From Taudactylus pleione (lineage: Eukaryota > Chordata > Amphibia > Anura > Myobatrachidae), in assembly GCA_031769625.1 (NCBI GenBank), contig JAUIMM010001250.1, positions 310,001 through 374,000 on the forward strand: 64,000 nucleotides of DNA, given 5' to 3'. A model generated the notes under the pieces. That model worked only from the letters and a program-made list of their open reading frames with translations. It made no database searches and was not told the origin of the DNA. The position numbers and the translations under genes were made by a program. Of this stretch, positions 22,052 to 34,239 are shown one piece after another. Every line of letters begins with the position of its first letter. The stretch's first letter is position 1.

Positions 22052-22840
22052 TAATTGTCTTACTCCATATGTCTGGGCATTTTTATCACGTTGTATCAGT
22101 TTGTGCACAGCGTGAGCCAGACCATATACTGCCGAGAATGTATAGTACAACTTTGACTCAGTAATTCCATAGAAATTTGGCGGAAGAATCCTTTTGTCCG
22201 TACAGTTCACCCCAGAAAAGTTATGTATAAACTGATAAAAATAATTTTTTAATTTGTTTGGAGAAAGACAATGAAAAATCCAGAGCCAAATATCTTCCAA
22301 TAGTGGATCGGTTGGGCGATTAGATGGGTTTACATTATTAACATGATGACTAATCCTGGAAATATTTTTAGGGGGAAATATGAACATTAAACTACAATTA
22401 ACTGATGTAAAGATGGTTTCTGCCATACATTTAATATTAATCCATGAGTCATGTAGGATTAGTGTGATATTTTCATTAATATTATCAGATTTATCAAAAT
22501 ATTTAAAATACTTTATAGAGAAAAGACCACATATTACTATAACTTTAGAAGTTAACTTCTCAATCTCAGTCATTTTCCTCATGTTAATGTTGTCATCATT
22601 AGTAAATTTGATGATCAACTCGATGCAGATCCCATGCTGGGTCATCATTGTACTCAGTTCTCGTAGTTCCATGTCCCCACTACCGTCACTTGGTGTAATG
22701 ACTCCAACCCAGTTCCATCCAAAAAGTAGCAGACACTTCACTATCGCAGCATAACGGACCCGATCCCCTGGGACAATCCGGTAAAAGGTTGGGTATAATT
22801 CTCTGTCATTTAGAACAGGGTCAGTGGTTCCATAATTGAT
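22052..22840 (-). CDS. V2R-like receptor, exon 3
   Basis: The acceptor is GCTTTTTCAG|ATCAATTATG and the exon starts in phase 0. It encodes INYGTTDPVLNDRELYPTFY and RIVPGDRVRYAAIVKCLLLF, with GWNWVGVITPSD next: the hinge and second lobe of a family C Venus-flytrap domain, at the place of the YASSS-type ligand contact. The frame stays open through YTFSAVYGLAHAVHKLIQ. There are two phase-0 donors 12 bases apart: TATGGA|GTAAGA (exon end 22064) and CAATTA|GTAAGT (exon end 22052). The second fits the consensus better. Several N-glycosylation sequons are present. The length (777 or 789 bases) is normal. Confidence 0.93.
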
Positions 22841-22929
22841 CTGAAAAAGCATAATATACTGGGGAATATTGTAGGTATTGCAATATTAATTCATCACAAA
22901 AAATAGATATATGATGATTGTTGAGGGGA

Positions 22930-23400
22930 CAATGTTAAAAGAGGTAGCCAGGCACATTACAGGGAAAAGTGTTCCTTTGCTGGTTTCCCCATTTTATCAC
23001 AACAAATAATAAACATATAAGGAGGCTTCATTGCAATCAGCTCACATGGGTTGTTCTTATCTGCATAGATATACAGACATTTCTGCAAATGGGTTGGGCA
23101 CGGGATACCGGCACATTTTAGTAAGTATCTTAACCGTTTCCCTCCCCCACCACAGCCTAACTCTAAACCCCCTCCTAGTGCCTCAACATAACCTCTGACA
23201 TTAACCCCTATACTTACCAATGGAATGCTGGCGGTTGGGATGCTGGCGCAGGTATTCTGACAGTTGCCGGCCGGCATCCTGCCCACCATTATTTAAACTG
23301 CATCCCCAGTAGACAGTGAGTATATATTTGTGATTTGGTAAGAGTGCGGGCGTGTCATGTGGGGGAATGTCAATGTACCAGGCTGAAGCCTGTTGCAAAT
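22930..23400. repeat. dispersed repeat with CTAACCC-type core
   Basis: It contains GGGATACCGGCACATTTTAG, a CCTAACTCTAAACCCCCTCC core and GGATGCTGGCGCAGG / TGCCGGCCGGCATCC GC-rich inverted ends. The core resembles the complement of the telomere-like stretch at 25905-26150, so both may derive from one dispersed family. No coding is seen. Confidence 0.5.
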
Positions 23401-24291
23401 TTCCACTATATCAGAGGGTTGTAGACAAAGGGATAATTAATGTTCCAAATGTAATGCTCCCTTGCAGGTAACTTGTAACTGTACAGAGACAATGGGGAAG
23501 ATGTAATAGGTTGCAAGTTTTTGTCAAGGTAAAACTCTCTGGTACCAATGGCTGTTTTTTCAGCAAAGTTGATTTTAACGTCCGATGACAGGTGGTGTGT
23601 TGTGAAGCCACAAGTCACAGATATTCCAGCATGTTTCCAGCACGTTTGCTGAAAATATGCAAATAAGTTAAATATGTAATGTAACATGGGCATCACCTCT
23701 AAACTAGAGCCTGATTAGCAATGGAGTATATGGAGCTCCAGCTCCAGGCCTCTACATAAATAAAGGCCCATCATTATGGCTGTACGATGCTGATAAGCTG
23801 ACTAGCTCCCCACACAGTTGACCCTAAGTATATAACATTGATTCTCTAGTCTTAAAAAAAACATATATTTTATTTTTTGTATTTAGGGAGATAGTGGGAC
23901 TGTACACACCCACATGGCTCTAGCCACACCAACACAGCACTGATCACAACTCTCCTATCCTCAGTATAGGACAATTTGGCTTTTAATAGGCCCTGCTCTA
24001 AACATAACTAATTCCATTAATAGCATTAAGCTTGACAGGCCTTGGCTAGCAGAACTATAGAGGAAAGACACCTTGTTTCCACCAACCCTAGGCCTGTTGT
24101 CACCAATGTGCAGGAGCTAAAAATGTGCAGGAGCCACCTCCTCGATACAACTAGTCCTAATACCAACTACTCCAGGGCCCCTCTCTGTACCACCTGGGAT
24201 TTAATATTTAAATAATAGTAGAATAAATTTGTTTTTCATAGGTGGAGCACTTGGAGAACCATATGTCCCTATATATATATATATATATACA
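23401..24291. other. intron 2 sequence; one unrecognised 96-codon frame
   Basis: 23406-23696 (minus) is open for 96 codons but has no recognisable domain, splice context or composition that would make it a gene. The remainder shows nothing I can name. A short (TA)n lies at 24271-24290. Confidence 0.45.
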
Positions 24292-25400
24292 CAGTACTGT
24301 GCTAAATGCAGGTGTGGAAAGCATACTGCAAAGTGAGAATCCTTTCACAAATGGAAGTGTTAATAGTTTATTTTTATCAAATAACAAACTGCAAAGTGAA
24401 TGAACAGAAGAGAAATCTAAATCAAATCGATATTTGGTGTGACCACCCTTTGGGCAAAATTTACTAAGCAGTGGGTTCTAACCCTCGGTGGTTTGGTGGC
24501 AGTTTGATGGCAGTTTCTAAATGACAGCCCTGCTCTATTCTAAAATGTGTTTTGATTGCGGTTTTGCTATGGTTTTGCAGTGATTTTGGCCTTAGTAAAT
24601 CTGTGGATAGCAAAACCCCCACCAAACCATCGGGGTTTAGAACCTGCCGCTTAGTAAACTTTGCACTTTGCCTTACAAACAACATCAATTCTTCAATTCT
24701 TCTAGGTACACTTGCACACAGTTTTTGAAGAAACTCGGCAGGTAGTTTGTTCCAAACATCTTGGAAAACTAACCACAGATCTTCTTTCTCTTCATGTTAT
24801 CCCAGACAGACTCAATGATGTTGAGCTCAGGGCTCTGTGGGGACCATATCATCACTTCCAGGATTCCTTGTTCTTTTTTACGCTGAAACTAGTTCTTAGT
24901 GGCATTGGCGGTATGTTTGGGGTCATGGTCCTGCTGCAGAATAAATTTGGAGCCAATCAGACGCCTCCCTGATAGTATTGCATGATGGATAAGTGCCTGC
25001 CTGTATTTCTCAGCATTGATGTCACAATTAATCCTGACCAAATCCCAAACTCCATTTGCTGAAATGCATCCCCAAACTTGCAAGGAACCTCCACCATGCT
25101 TTGCAGTTTCCTGTAGACACTCATTATTGTACTACTGCTCTCCAGCACTTTGGCTGCCTTATGTTGCAGCCAAATATTTAAAATTTTGATAAATCAGTTA
25201 AGAACACCAGCTGCCATTTTTATGCACCCTGTTTCCTATGTGTCCATGCATAGTTGAGTCACTTTGCCTTGTTTCCACATTGATGTTAAATATTTTGGCC
25301 GCAATTCTTCTATGAAGACTACTTCTAACCAGACTTCTCTGAATAGTAGATGGGTGTACTTGGGTCCCACTTTTGTCTGCCAGTTATGAGCTGAAAGGAT
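24292..25400 (-). mobile_element. Tc1-like element, 5'-truncated, with nested MITE
   Basis: The left terminus CAGTACTGTGC...GCAGGTGTGGAAAGCAT is a Tc1-like TIR. The minus strand encodes transposase fragments including WGCISANGVWDLV, NAEKYRQALIHHAIL and FILQQDHDPKHTAN, with the catalytic Asp in QQDHDPKHT. Stops and frameshifts are frequent. The upstream end breaks at about 25400, where a short inverted piece of the same gene (25405-25465) follows. A MITE sits at 24453-24665. Confidence 0.88.
24453..24665. mobile_element. 213-bp MITE inside Tc1, with CTTTG duplication
   Basis: The TIRs are GGCAAAATTTACTAAGC and TGCAAAGTTTACTAAGC (right, complemented). It is flanked by CTTTG at 24448-24452 and 24666-24670. 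Removing it rejoins the Tc1 sequence (ACCACC CTTTG CCTTAC). Confidence 0.8.
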
Positions 25401-25404
25401 AGAG

Positions 25405-25710
25405 GAGGGTACAATAATGAGTGTCTGCAGGCAACGGTGAATTATGGTGGAAGTTCTTTTCAAGTTTGGGGCTTCCTAGACTTCACCATACACCTCGACA
25501 AGTTGGCAATGAATCTCAGCTGCTGATGTGCCCTTTAGAAGCAGAAATCTAATCACACTAAGCACCTCAAAGTGTAACCATGTGTACACCAGTCCAGTCA
25601 TCTTACAACTGATTTTGGGACAGTATGACTGATATGAGGAGCTGTATAATGGCCGTGAGGGGAAGCAGTAGTCTACTTGAGAGTCAAGTAGAGAGCAATA
25701 CACATGTTAG
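25405..25710 (-). pseudogene. mariner-like transposase N-terminal fragment plus inverted Tc1 piece
   Basis: The minus strand at 25476-25600 encodes LSVIRFLLLKGTSAAEIHCQ and LVEVYGEV, the helix-turn-helix start found in mariner-type transposases (IRFL..KG....EIH..L..VYGE). It is followed by a stop. 25405-25465 reads as Tc1 transposase on the plus strand (NNECLQATVNYGGSSFQVWG), so this is a junction of two unrelated fragments. Confidence 0.65.
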
Positions 25711-27228
25711 AGGGCTTGTTATATTACTTTTGAACCACCATCATATATAGAGCTGGCAGAATTCGGCCTAATGTTTTCCCAGTTCTACCATCATCTCAGC
25801 TCTATTCTCTAATAATATATACCACACAATAGGGGTAAAATGTGCAGAGTGATTTAGGGGTACATTTATGTAATGTTAGTTTTGGTTAGAGGAAGCATTC
25901 ATTGGCTAAGAACCCAAAGGTATGTATTGGGGGATAGGGGGAGGGTGAGGGGTTAGGGTTAGGCATTAGGGGGAAGATTAGGTACTAAGGGGGGAGGGTT
26001 AGGTGTAGACACTGGGGAGAGAGAGGATTAGGTTTAGGATTAGGTTTAGGCACTATGGTGGTGGGTTTACATTTAGGCATTAAGAGAGGAGGGTTATATT
26101 TTGGCACTAGGGGGAGGGAGTGTTAGGGGTAAGGGTTAGTGTTAGCATATTTAGCATATTTGCTGTGTCCAAAGATGAAGCAGTGATGTTATTATTAGCA
26201 TACAACTCACCCACTAAGGTCAACAGGTATTTGATGTAGGAACACCTATCAACCTAATCTGATTCCAAAATCAGAAAGATTGTAGGTCTGAACTTCAAGT
26301 TTTCTCAAATTTTAGTTTCAGAGAACTTGTACTATTCAGCTATGTCAGGAAAAGTTTATTAGCAGTCCAATCCTGGATTGATAGCAAATTGGCTGATAGG
26401 ACTGTCTGCATGTGTGGTGTCTGAATGTATACCAATGCTAGCATACAATAATTTTCCAAGGCACTTTGATTAGAAAATCCTCTCATTTCCTCCACCTCTG
26501 CCTCTGAATTTTGACAAGTAATACTTTAGTACTTTTGTAAATTGGTATACTGAGTGGTTTAGTATCTGCCATGCAACAGTTTTGAGCATCGGCTTAGTGT
26601 ATCCTTGCTGATCAATAGTAACAGTCCCAGTATTCATATTGTCTTGATTCTCTGACCTCTTAGATGGTATGCCAGTTCAAGAGCTTTTAGTTCAAACATA
26701 TTACTTAGCAACAATTGGCAAATTAGCTTTCCCATCCAGCAAGCAACAAATAATTTCCATACACAACTATGATAACTATTTTTTTCTCTTTCCATTTATA
26801 GTACAACTAATTTTCAGTTTTAGATTGTGCAAAGTCAATTTCCAAAATGTATTTACATTGTAATGTACTGGTTGCTCCTGATAAAATCCTCAGCTAGCTC
26901 ACCATTTAAGAAGGCTGAATCAAAGTTTAGTTGATATACAGTAGCAGTAAACAATACATAGCAGATATAGCAATGACCATAATGTATTGCACCAGGTGAG
27001 AAGTTCTCCACATAATAAACACCTGATTTTTAGGTGTAATCCTTGGCAGCATTTCAGTTTTGTAGAGAGTAAGACTTCCGTCAATGTTTAGTTTCTAGCA
27101 GAACTGTTTTATAGTTGTACAGTCTGTCCATGTGTCAGTTTAAGCTTTATGCTCCTTGTCTATGGCTACTTTCCACTTATGCTAGATGGTGCTTGACTTG
27201 TATAGTATCATGTTTATAACAAACAAAG
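25711..27228. other. intron 2 sequence with telomere-like repeat
   Basis: Apart from the TTAGG-rich block at 25905-26150, I see no gene or identifiable transposon. Confidence 0.5.
25905..26150. repeat. degenerate telomere-like TTAGGG/TTAGGC block
   Basis: GGGTTAGGGTTAGGCATTAG and variants repeat irregularly with GGCACTA(G/T)GG spacers. It is too degenerate and interspersed for a recent telomere insertion and looks like a dispersed repeat with a TTAGG-rich core. Confidence 0.65.
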
Positions 27229-27695
27229 GGCCTGATTCAGAGCCGGACGCAATTTGCGGGCGGTCGTTCAGGAAAAGGGGGTGGCTATTCAAATGAACCA
27301 TTCACTCTTTGCGGTCTGTTCACGCCTCTATGTCTGAATGAGCGAACAAAACATGCGGTCTTTTTTTGGATAACTACGCCCCCTGGCCGCTCGCATCCTA
27401 CGTCATGTCCGCTGCTGTATTAATTATGCACACCCATAAAACGCCCATTTTGACCTTTAAGCACGCCTGTGTTCAGATCTCCACTCCCCGTTTACAAGCA
27501 CCTTCCCCTGTTACCACCCACATACGCCTCCTCCTGTCACTCATATTAGCAGGCATTCGCTATTTAGCGAACAAATGATTTTTGGCTGCAATGACTGGTT
27601 CCCGCTTGCGTATTATGATCCATACGCATGCGCAGTTGGGCAAACATTGCTCGGAATCAACGAGCGACCGCTTACGAGCGGCTCTGAATCAGGCC
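27229..27695. mobile_element. 467-bp MITE with CAAAG target duplication
   Basis: The TIRs are GGCCTGATTCAGAGCCGG and the complement of CGGCTCTGAATCAGGCC. It is flanked by CAAAG at 27224-27228 and 27696-27700. The interior contains ACTACGCCCCCTGGCCGCTC, TTATGCACACCCATAAAACG and GCGTATT...CATACGCATGCGCA hairpins. The terminal sequence is shared with the multi-hairpin MITEs at 2237-4776. Related partial copies are at 21480-21868 and 41095-41352. Confidence 0.88.
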
Positions 27696-27700
27696 CAAAG

Positions 27701-28016
27701 TTAGCAATCTACTCACTATACCTTTAGGTGGTCTACCTTTATTGCTTCTCATAAAACTCCTGCTCTGTTATTGAGCACTATCAACTGTAGTCTCAGTTTC
27801 TGAAATGTTGCATGGCTAGCATCACAAGTTATTGTGGTGTTGCAACATTTAACTTACTTGAATCCTACTTGAAGCTGCCTCATGAAAGCCTAGGGGGTAA
27901 ATTTACTAAAAATCATGTTTGGTCCTAAATGAAATTGCTGGAATGTTTTATACTCCTAACAACAAATGTAGTAAAGGGCATTTTTGAATGTCTGTTTTGA
28001 TCTGATGATGATACTG
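27701..28016. other. short unassigned spacer
   Basis: I see nothing but a partial GGGGGTAAATTTACTAAA motif near 27893, like the ends of the small MITEs. Confidence 0.5.
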
Positions 28017-28913
28017 TTAATGGCTCTGAAACACTAGTGGGAAAAAGTCCTGCACAGCATTGAGGGCTGGAGTATGTGATGCGGCCCTTGGAGCCTCCAT
28101 GCTGATTGAGTCCTGAGGGCCAGTAAGCTGTGGTGTGGCATTTGGGCCAGTAGCAGCCTCTGGGCTGGTTGAGGCCTGTTGGCCTATAAATTGTGATGTG
28201 GCCTTTGGGCCAGTAGCAGCCTCTGGGCTGGTTGTTGCATTGAGGGCAGAATGACTTGGCAGGAACATGCTGAGTTGCTACCAGTACCGCCGGGATGACA
28301 CTGGTGATGGTACACTGGATTGTGCACTGAGGATGCTGAGTTGCTACCAGTGTTGCAGAGATGACACTGGTGATGGTGCGCCAGATTGCACACTTGGACC
28401 GCTAAGTTGCAGCCAATGTTGCCGGGTTGACACTGGCACCAGACACAGACTGGTGCCTCTGGTGGAGGAAGTGCACCATGCTGCCTAGATGACACAAGCA
28501 GCACTAGCAGGTGGAATGCAGACTGCACCACCTGGATGGGACAAATGGCAGTAGATTAACATAGTAGACTGGCTCTGGAACTCGATTGGAAAACAGGAGA
28601 CAGGAATAACTGTAAGTACAAGAAACTCTATCACTGGCAAGGATTGAAGGGCTGGTTGGAATTTAACAGAAACGGCCCAACCAGAGCAAGTCTTCCAAAT
28701 GACAGATTATTGAGCACCTGGGCTGTGTTCAGGCAGAAGAATCAATCAGTGTGCACCTGATAGTGCACACAGACAGACATAAATTAGTGCACATGCTGAA
28801 ACTGTAAACAATATGCTGCTAATAAAAGATCCTAACAGGAGGAAGGAGGAGACTTCAGTGAATGCTTGTCCGGCATTCAACCCACACAGCATTGGCTGTG
28901 TGGTGGCTTGTTA
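28017..28913 (-). mobile_element. second chromovirus unit: LTR plus gag N-terminus
   Basis: On the minus strand it begins TGTAACAAGCCACCACACAG at 28913, immediately after the chromovirus pol tail. It runs through sequence matching 31241-32063 base for base at high identity. It then continues past the LTR into an open frame with in-frame repeats (TSPEAATGPKATSQFIGQQA, TSPEAATGPNATPQLTGPQD), probably gag. A simple 3' LTR would stop at the LTR end, so this looks like the start of a second tandem copy. Confidence 0.65.
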
Positions 28914-31240
28914 CAGTACCACTTTTTGATGAGGGGGTTAAGGAACCCCTAGAGCCTGGTTTGTTTGGAAAGTTCTCAAATAATCTTCTCTGCAAGGTGG
29001 GAGTATGCAGAGATCTTTCTGGAAGTCAAGAATGCTCCTCTAGTCCAAACCCTTTCCAGTGGACCAGGAACTGAAGATGTCCACGAGAAAATCTAGAGTC
29101 CAAAATCTTCTCCACCACAAACTATTGGCACCCCTGGATGAGAACTGGTGGAGGTCTGACAGGACATCTATAAATGAACCTGGAAGAAAAGAACACTGGT
29201 TTGGGGAGAGAACAATGAAATGTGCTGTTGATTCAAAATGGCTTTGGTAACTTTATCCTGAAGGCTACAGGATTGATCTGGGCAAGGATGCAAAATAGCC
29301 CGATGAACTTTGCCCCAATTTCTGTGACTTCTGGTGCAGATTAATATTCCTGGAAGATAGCCACACCAGATCACCAGATCTGAAATTACATGGTCTCTGA
29401 TGCTTGTCTACCCATGCCTTGGATCGCCCAAATGCTTGAAGGAGAGCCTGGTGTACCTTCTTCCATACTGACCATAGCCTTGACACAGCAGAAAAGACAT
29501 GAGTTCCCATAGCAGAAGGATGAAATGAAGTACTCCTAAGATTTGTTCCATAGGTGCAATAAAATGGAGAGACGGAGGATGCAGAAAGGCAGGAATTGTT
29601 GTAAGTGAATTATGCAAAAGGCAGAAGTGGCACCCAATCATCTTGACATTTGGAAATGAAGCAGCGGAGGAACTTCTTCAACGATTGATTGGCCTGCTCC
29701 ATCTGACTGTTGGACTGTGGATGGTATCCTAAGGACAGGCTGACGTTGATACCCAGATCGGCAAGAAGCATCTCCAAAACCGAGCAATGAACTATGTACC
29801 ATGATCCAAGATAATGTCTACTGGAATTCCATGGAGCCTGAAGACATGGTCGATAAATAGTGTAGAAAGCTCCTTAGCAGATAGTAACTTTCTCAAGGGA
29901 ATAAAGTGCACCATTTTGGAGAACTGATCCATGATATTCCAGATGACAGAGCAATGTGAGGACACTGGCAGGTTGACAACAAATTCCATAGCAATATGGG
30001 ACCATGGCTTAGAGAGCATAGGAAGAGGACACAGCAACCATTGAGGAGCAGTATGGAAAGTCTTATTTGTCAAGTAGACATCACATGCCAAGACAAATTC
30101 CCAAGTGTCCCATTACATGGACTACCACCAAATGGAATGGGACATCAGCTTCAGAGTTCTGGCTGTGCCGGGTTGACCCCCCATCTTGGAAGAATGAAAA
30201 TCCTTCAGCAACTCTTTATGCAGTCTCTCCGGGACAAAGAGCACTCCAGATGGTGTCTCACAAGGGGCTACAGACTGGCACGAGCTGAGAGCATCTGCCA
30301 TGGTCCTGGTCACAGCAAAATGGATTCTGGAAGTCTGCACGATATTCTCTTCCGAGCCTCTTGGAGGATGAGTGATGGAAAAACTTCAAGACAGGGCATC
30401 CGCCTTGATGTTCTTAGATCCAGGTCTGAACAAGATCACATAATTAAATTGAGTAAAGAACAAGGCCCAGCGGGCCTGTCTCGCAACAGCCTTTTTGCAG
30501 TCTCAATATATTCAAGATTCTTATGGTCCATGAGAACCATCACCACATGATTAGCCCCCTCTAACCAGTGTCTCCAGTTCTCAAAGGCCCACTTGATGGC
30601 CAAAAGCTCTCAATTGCCCACATCATAGTTTCTCACCGCTGAATCAAATTTTCATGTGAAAAAGGCACATGGGTGAAGCTTGCCATCTTTGACATCCTTC
30701 TGCGACAGGATAGCACCTACTCCAACTTCCAATGCATCAACCTCAACAATGAAGGGATACTCAGAATTAGGATTATGGAGGACAGGAGCTGACACAAAAG
30801 CTTCTGTCAAGATACTAAAGGCCCGAATAGCCTTAGGAGACCAATTAACAACCTCTGCTCCTTTCTTCATTAACTCCACAATGGGTGACACAATCGAGGA
30901 GAATGACTTAATGAACCTCCGATAACAATTAGCAAAGCTGAAGAATTGCTAAATGGCCTTCAGCATTGTGGGTTGTTCCCAAACCAAGATGGCTTTTACC
31001 TTGCCAGGATCCATGGAGAAGCCTTGTGAAGTACCTCCAAAGTAAAGGCATAAGCCCAACAGACATCTCTTGAATTGATCCTCAGGAGGAAGGCGAAATG
31101 CTCCCAGCTGCATGGGTTCATTGAAGTCATGTGGCACAGTCCATAATGGAGACCGAGGGGCTTGAGGATGTAACTTCTTCTCCATTCTGCATTCCCGAAG
31201 CCGTTGATCAACACGAATGGCCAGGCTCATGAGATCGTCC
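28914..31240 (-). pseudogene. chromovirus gag-pol with internal deletion
   Basis: Order on the minus strand: gag end (LAIRVDQRLRECRMEKK, LCLYFGGTSQ, a damaged CCHC knuckle), then directly the end of RT (GFSMDPGKVKAILVWEQPT, RAFSILTEAFVSAPVLHNPN). RNase H (FIVEVDALEVGVGAILSQ), the integrase linker and the integrase core (DQFSKMVHFIPLRKL; GYHPQSNSQMEQANQSLKKF) follow. Then come the C-terminal domain (GDLVWLSSRNINLHQKSQKL) and a chromodomain-like tail ([16 protein letters not shown], about 29010-29080). This is the usual RT-RNase H-integrase order. Most of protease and RT is deleted between gag and the RT end. Many frameshifts. Confidence 0.88.
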
Positions 31241-32063
31241 AGAGAACATGGGGCAGGATATTGGACATGATATCGATGATTTCATCTGACAAGCCCCACT
31301 GTAGCAGACTTTGGGCTGGTAGAGGCCTGTGGGCCAGTTGTGATGCAGCCTTTGGGCCGGTAGCAGCCTGTGGTCTGATTGTTGTCTTGAGGGCGGAATG
31401 ACTTGGCAGGAGGATGCTGAGTTGCTACCAGTGTCGCCGGGATGACACTCACAATGGTGCACTGGATTATGCACTGGGGATGCCGAGTTGCTACCAGTGT
31501 TGCAGAGATGACACTGGCGACTGTGCATCAGATTGCACACTTGGACCGCTGAGTTGTGGCCAATGTCCCCAGGTTGACACTTGCACCAGACACAGACTGG
31601 TGCATCAAGTGGGGGAAGCACACTGTGCCACCTAGATGATACAAGCAGCATGAGCAGGTGGAATGCAGACTGTGCCACCTGGATGGGACAAGCAGCAGTA
31701 GATAAACACAGTAGACTGGCTCTGGAACTCGACTGGAAAACAGGAGTCTGGAAAAACCGGAAGTACAAGAAACTCTATCACCGGCAAGTAGTGAAGGGCG
31801 GGCTGGAATTTAACAGAAACAGGGCCCAACCAGAGCAAGTCTCCCTAATGACATATTATTGAGCACCTAGGCTGTGTTCAGACAGGAAATTCAATCAATG
31901 TGCACCTGATAGTGCACACAGACAGGCAGTAATTAGTGCACATGCTGAAACTGCAAACAATATGCTGCTAATAACAGATCCTAACAGGAGGAAGGAGGAG
32001 AATTCAGCGAACGCTTGTCCGGTATTCACCCCACACAGCGTTAGCAGCACAGCGGCTTTTGAC
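31241..32063 (-). mobile_element. 5' LTR and leader of the chromovirus
   Basis: It starts TGTCAAAAGCCGCTGTGCTG at 32063 and aligns with 28913-28040 over about 800 bases. Inside are two or three divergent copies of a block around GTTGCTACCAGTGT. It joins the gag frame near 31240. The exact LTR/internal boundary is not determined. Confidence 0.7.
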
Positions 32064-32540
32064 AGATATTCATTGATTGCATCATATGCGATTTCGGGAT
32101 GATTTTGTTTTGTATGGTTCCATGTAAAATTGACTTTGCAAACCAATATATGTGCTTGAAAGTGATGAAAAGTGAACAAAACCGATTAAATTCAACCATT
32201 ATCGGAATTCATTTCCTATCATTTTACAAACGATACAATGCATCGCATGCATCTGTGCCATCACAAATCATTTATAAAAATGCCCCAAACCATGGAACAC
32301 GTGCACTGTAGTGGTTTTATGGTGGCAGGAGATAGTAATTGTGTAGAGGAGACAGTTAGTAGATGTACTGTATCTTGGTGGTTGCGGTGGGATTTGGTTA
32401 TTGGTGAGTGTTATTGAAAGTTGTTTTGTGTATTTATCTGTTTTTTATGTTGTTTTAATGTTTGTTTACTTTGTGTTCCCTTTTCTTTTCTTTTATTGTA
32501 TTTCCAGTAGTTGTGTGTGTCTGGTGTATGTTTGAGTTTG
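32064..32540. other. intron 2 sequence, nothing recognised
   Basis: TG-rich low-complexity stretches occur around 32400-32520; no gene or transposon signature. Confidence 0.5.
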
Positions 32541-32544
32541 TGAT

Positions 32545-33540
32545 TAGTCTAGGGGGAAAATTTACAAAGAATCGAGAATGGTTGAGAATAGATGCCAATC
32601 TTAGAGTTTAAGCATGATTTTCAACTAGCAAATTGACTAAAGGCAAAGTCGGGTGAGTTAGAGAGAGATTACTCTCTTCTCACTCGTAAAACTCGGGGGA
32701 GATAGGAAACTCAAATCTTATCACCATCGGGCAAACTCGGAAGTACTTTTCACTTAAAAGGTATACCAAGAATCTAGATGACAATTCTTACCAAGAACCT
32801 AGATGACAATCTCGGGTGAGATGCCTGCAAACTCTGCCAAACTGAAGTTTTAAACACTCACCTGTAGAGCTGCGAGTTTGGCTGAAACATACACAAATCA
32901 TTGTCATTTGTGTATGTTTCTGCCTGTAAATAGTTTAAATAGGGTATATTTAAAAAAAAAAATAACATAGGGTCCCTCCCCAAAAGCCTAACCAGCCCTG
33001 GACTTGCCAGCCAGTGCTGGTACCTAAAATTATGGGGAACAAAATGAGTAGGGTTCCACCATAATTTAGTTACCAGGGCCAGTCCTGGTTTTAACTATAG
33101 AGGAAAAAATTGTGTAAGGGTACCCATATAATTAAAACCAGCACCGGATCCTTTCTAGCTCAGGGCTGATGCCAGAGCCAGCGGAGCCCTTTCACTAGGT
33201 CCCCCAGCCACAGCATCAGTCCTCACCTCTATCCAGCCCAGGCCAGGGATCACTGGGGAGTTGGTTACCCCCATAATAAAGGGGTACCCCTCTCCAGGGT
33301 GCCCCTGGCCTAGGCTGATAGCCTGGGGCTATCCCCGCCACCCTAGGGCAGTGGGTGGTTGGTTGATAGTGTATGTTCTGTGTAAAAAATAAAAATATCA
33401 GCATTGTCTTTACAGTGGAACTACAGGTCCCAGCAAGCCTCCCCTCATGCTGGTACTTGGAGAAGCACAAGTACCAGCCTGTGGTTCATTAAGGGCCTGC
33501 TGGTACCTGTAGTTCACCTGTAAAGAAATGTGTTAAAAAA
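32545..33540. repeat. non-autonomous element-like repeat
   Basis: It starts with GGGGGAAAATTTACAAAGAA, resembling the GGGGTAAATTTACTAAGA MITE ends, and ends near CTGGTACCTGTAGTTCACCT. It includes TTTAAACACTCACCTGTAGA, a palindromic GGTACCCC/GGGGTACCCC section and GTACTTG...AGAAGCACAAGTACCAG. No coding frame is recognised; the family is unknown to me. Confidence 0.4.
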
Positions 33541-34239
33541 ACATAACCACCGGGAAAGAACATGAACGTGGACGTGATACAGAGATAGGCACTAATGCAA
33601 TCACAGCTGCGATTTCACACAGATCACAGCTGCAAAAATATGCTAATTATGGAAAAGTATACCCAAGCATATTGATGCCCACTGCTGCCTTCTCATGTCC
33701 GTACAATGTTGTGCACCAGCACAAACATCGGTAACATTGATGCATTTTGACCAAGCATACAGCCCTTGCAGAAGGTCTGATCTTCCTCAAGTAGAGCGGC
33801 TCTCCTGACATGCAGGATGCTTCCAGGCTGCAAAGGATATCACAATGACTGTTTTATACATGCCCATGCATAGGCAAATGCAGGTGGGTTTCCATCTGCC
33901 TGTAAACCCCCCTCCCTAGCCCACACCATGACCACAATAGACATAGTAATGTAATAGAATTTTACTAGTGCTGCATGTTCTTCTCAGTATCACAAATTAA
34001 ATAATTAGCACCACCCTTGGAGCTTCTGCCAGTAATAAATAACCTGTGCACTAACTAGGAGATCTGGAAAACATGCACTGTTAGAGATGTGCTGCTGTAG
34101 AGCCCAATATGTACATATATGTCAAAGGAAGGGCTAGGTTATTCTACTGCTCCCACAGACTCCCAGACTTGCTCCCATGCCCTGGAATGGTGCCCACATC
34201 TAAAATAAATACATTCAGCTCAGGCAGGATGGCCCTACT
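33541..34239. other. unassigned intronic sequence
   Basis: No recognisable gene or repeat. Confidence 0.5.

Noticed and set aside
23406..23696. 96-codon minus-strand frame next to V2R exon 3
   Set aside because: No domain, no coding-like composition and no flanking splice signals; probably chance.
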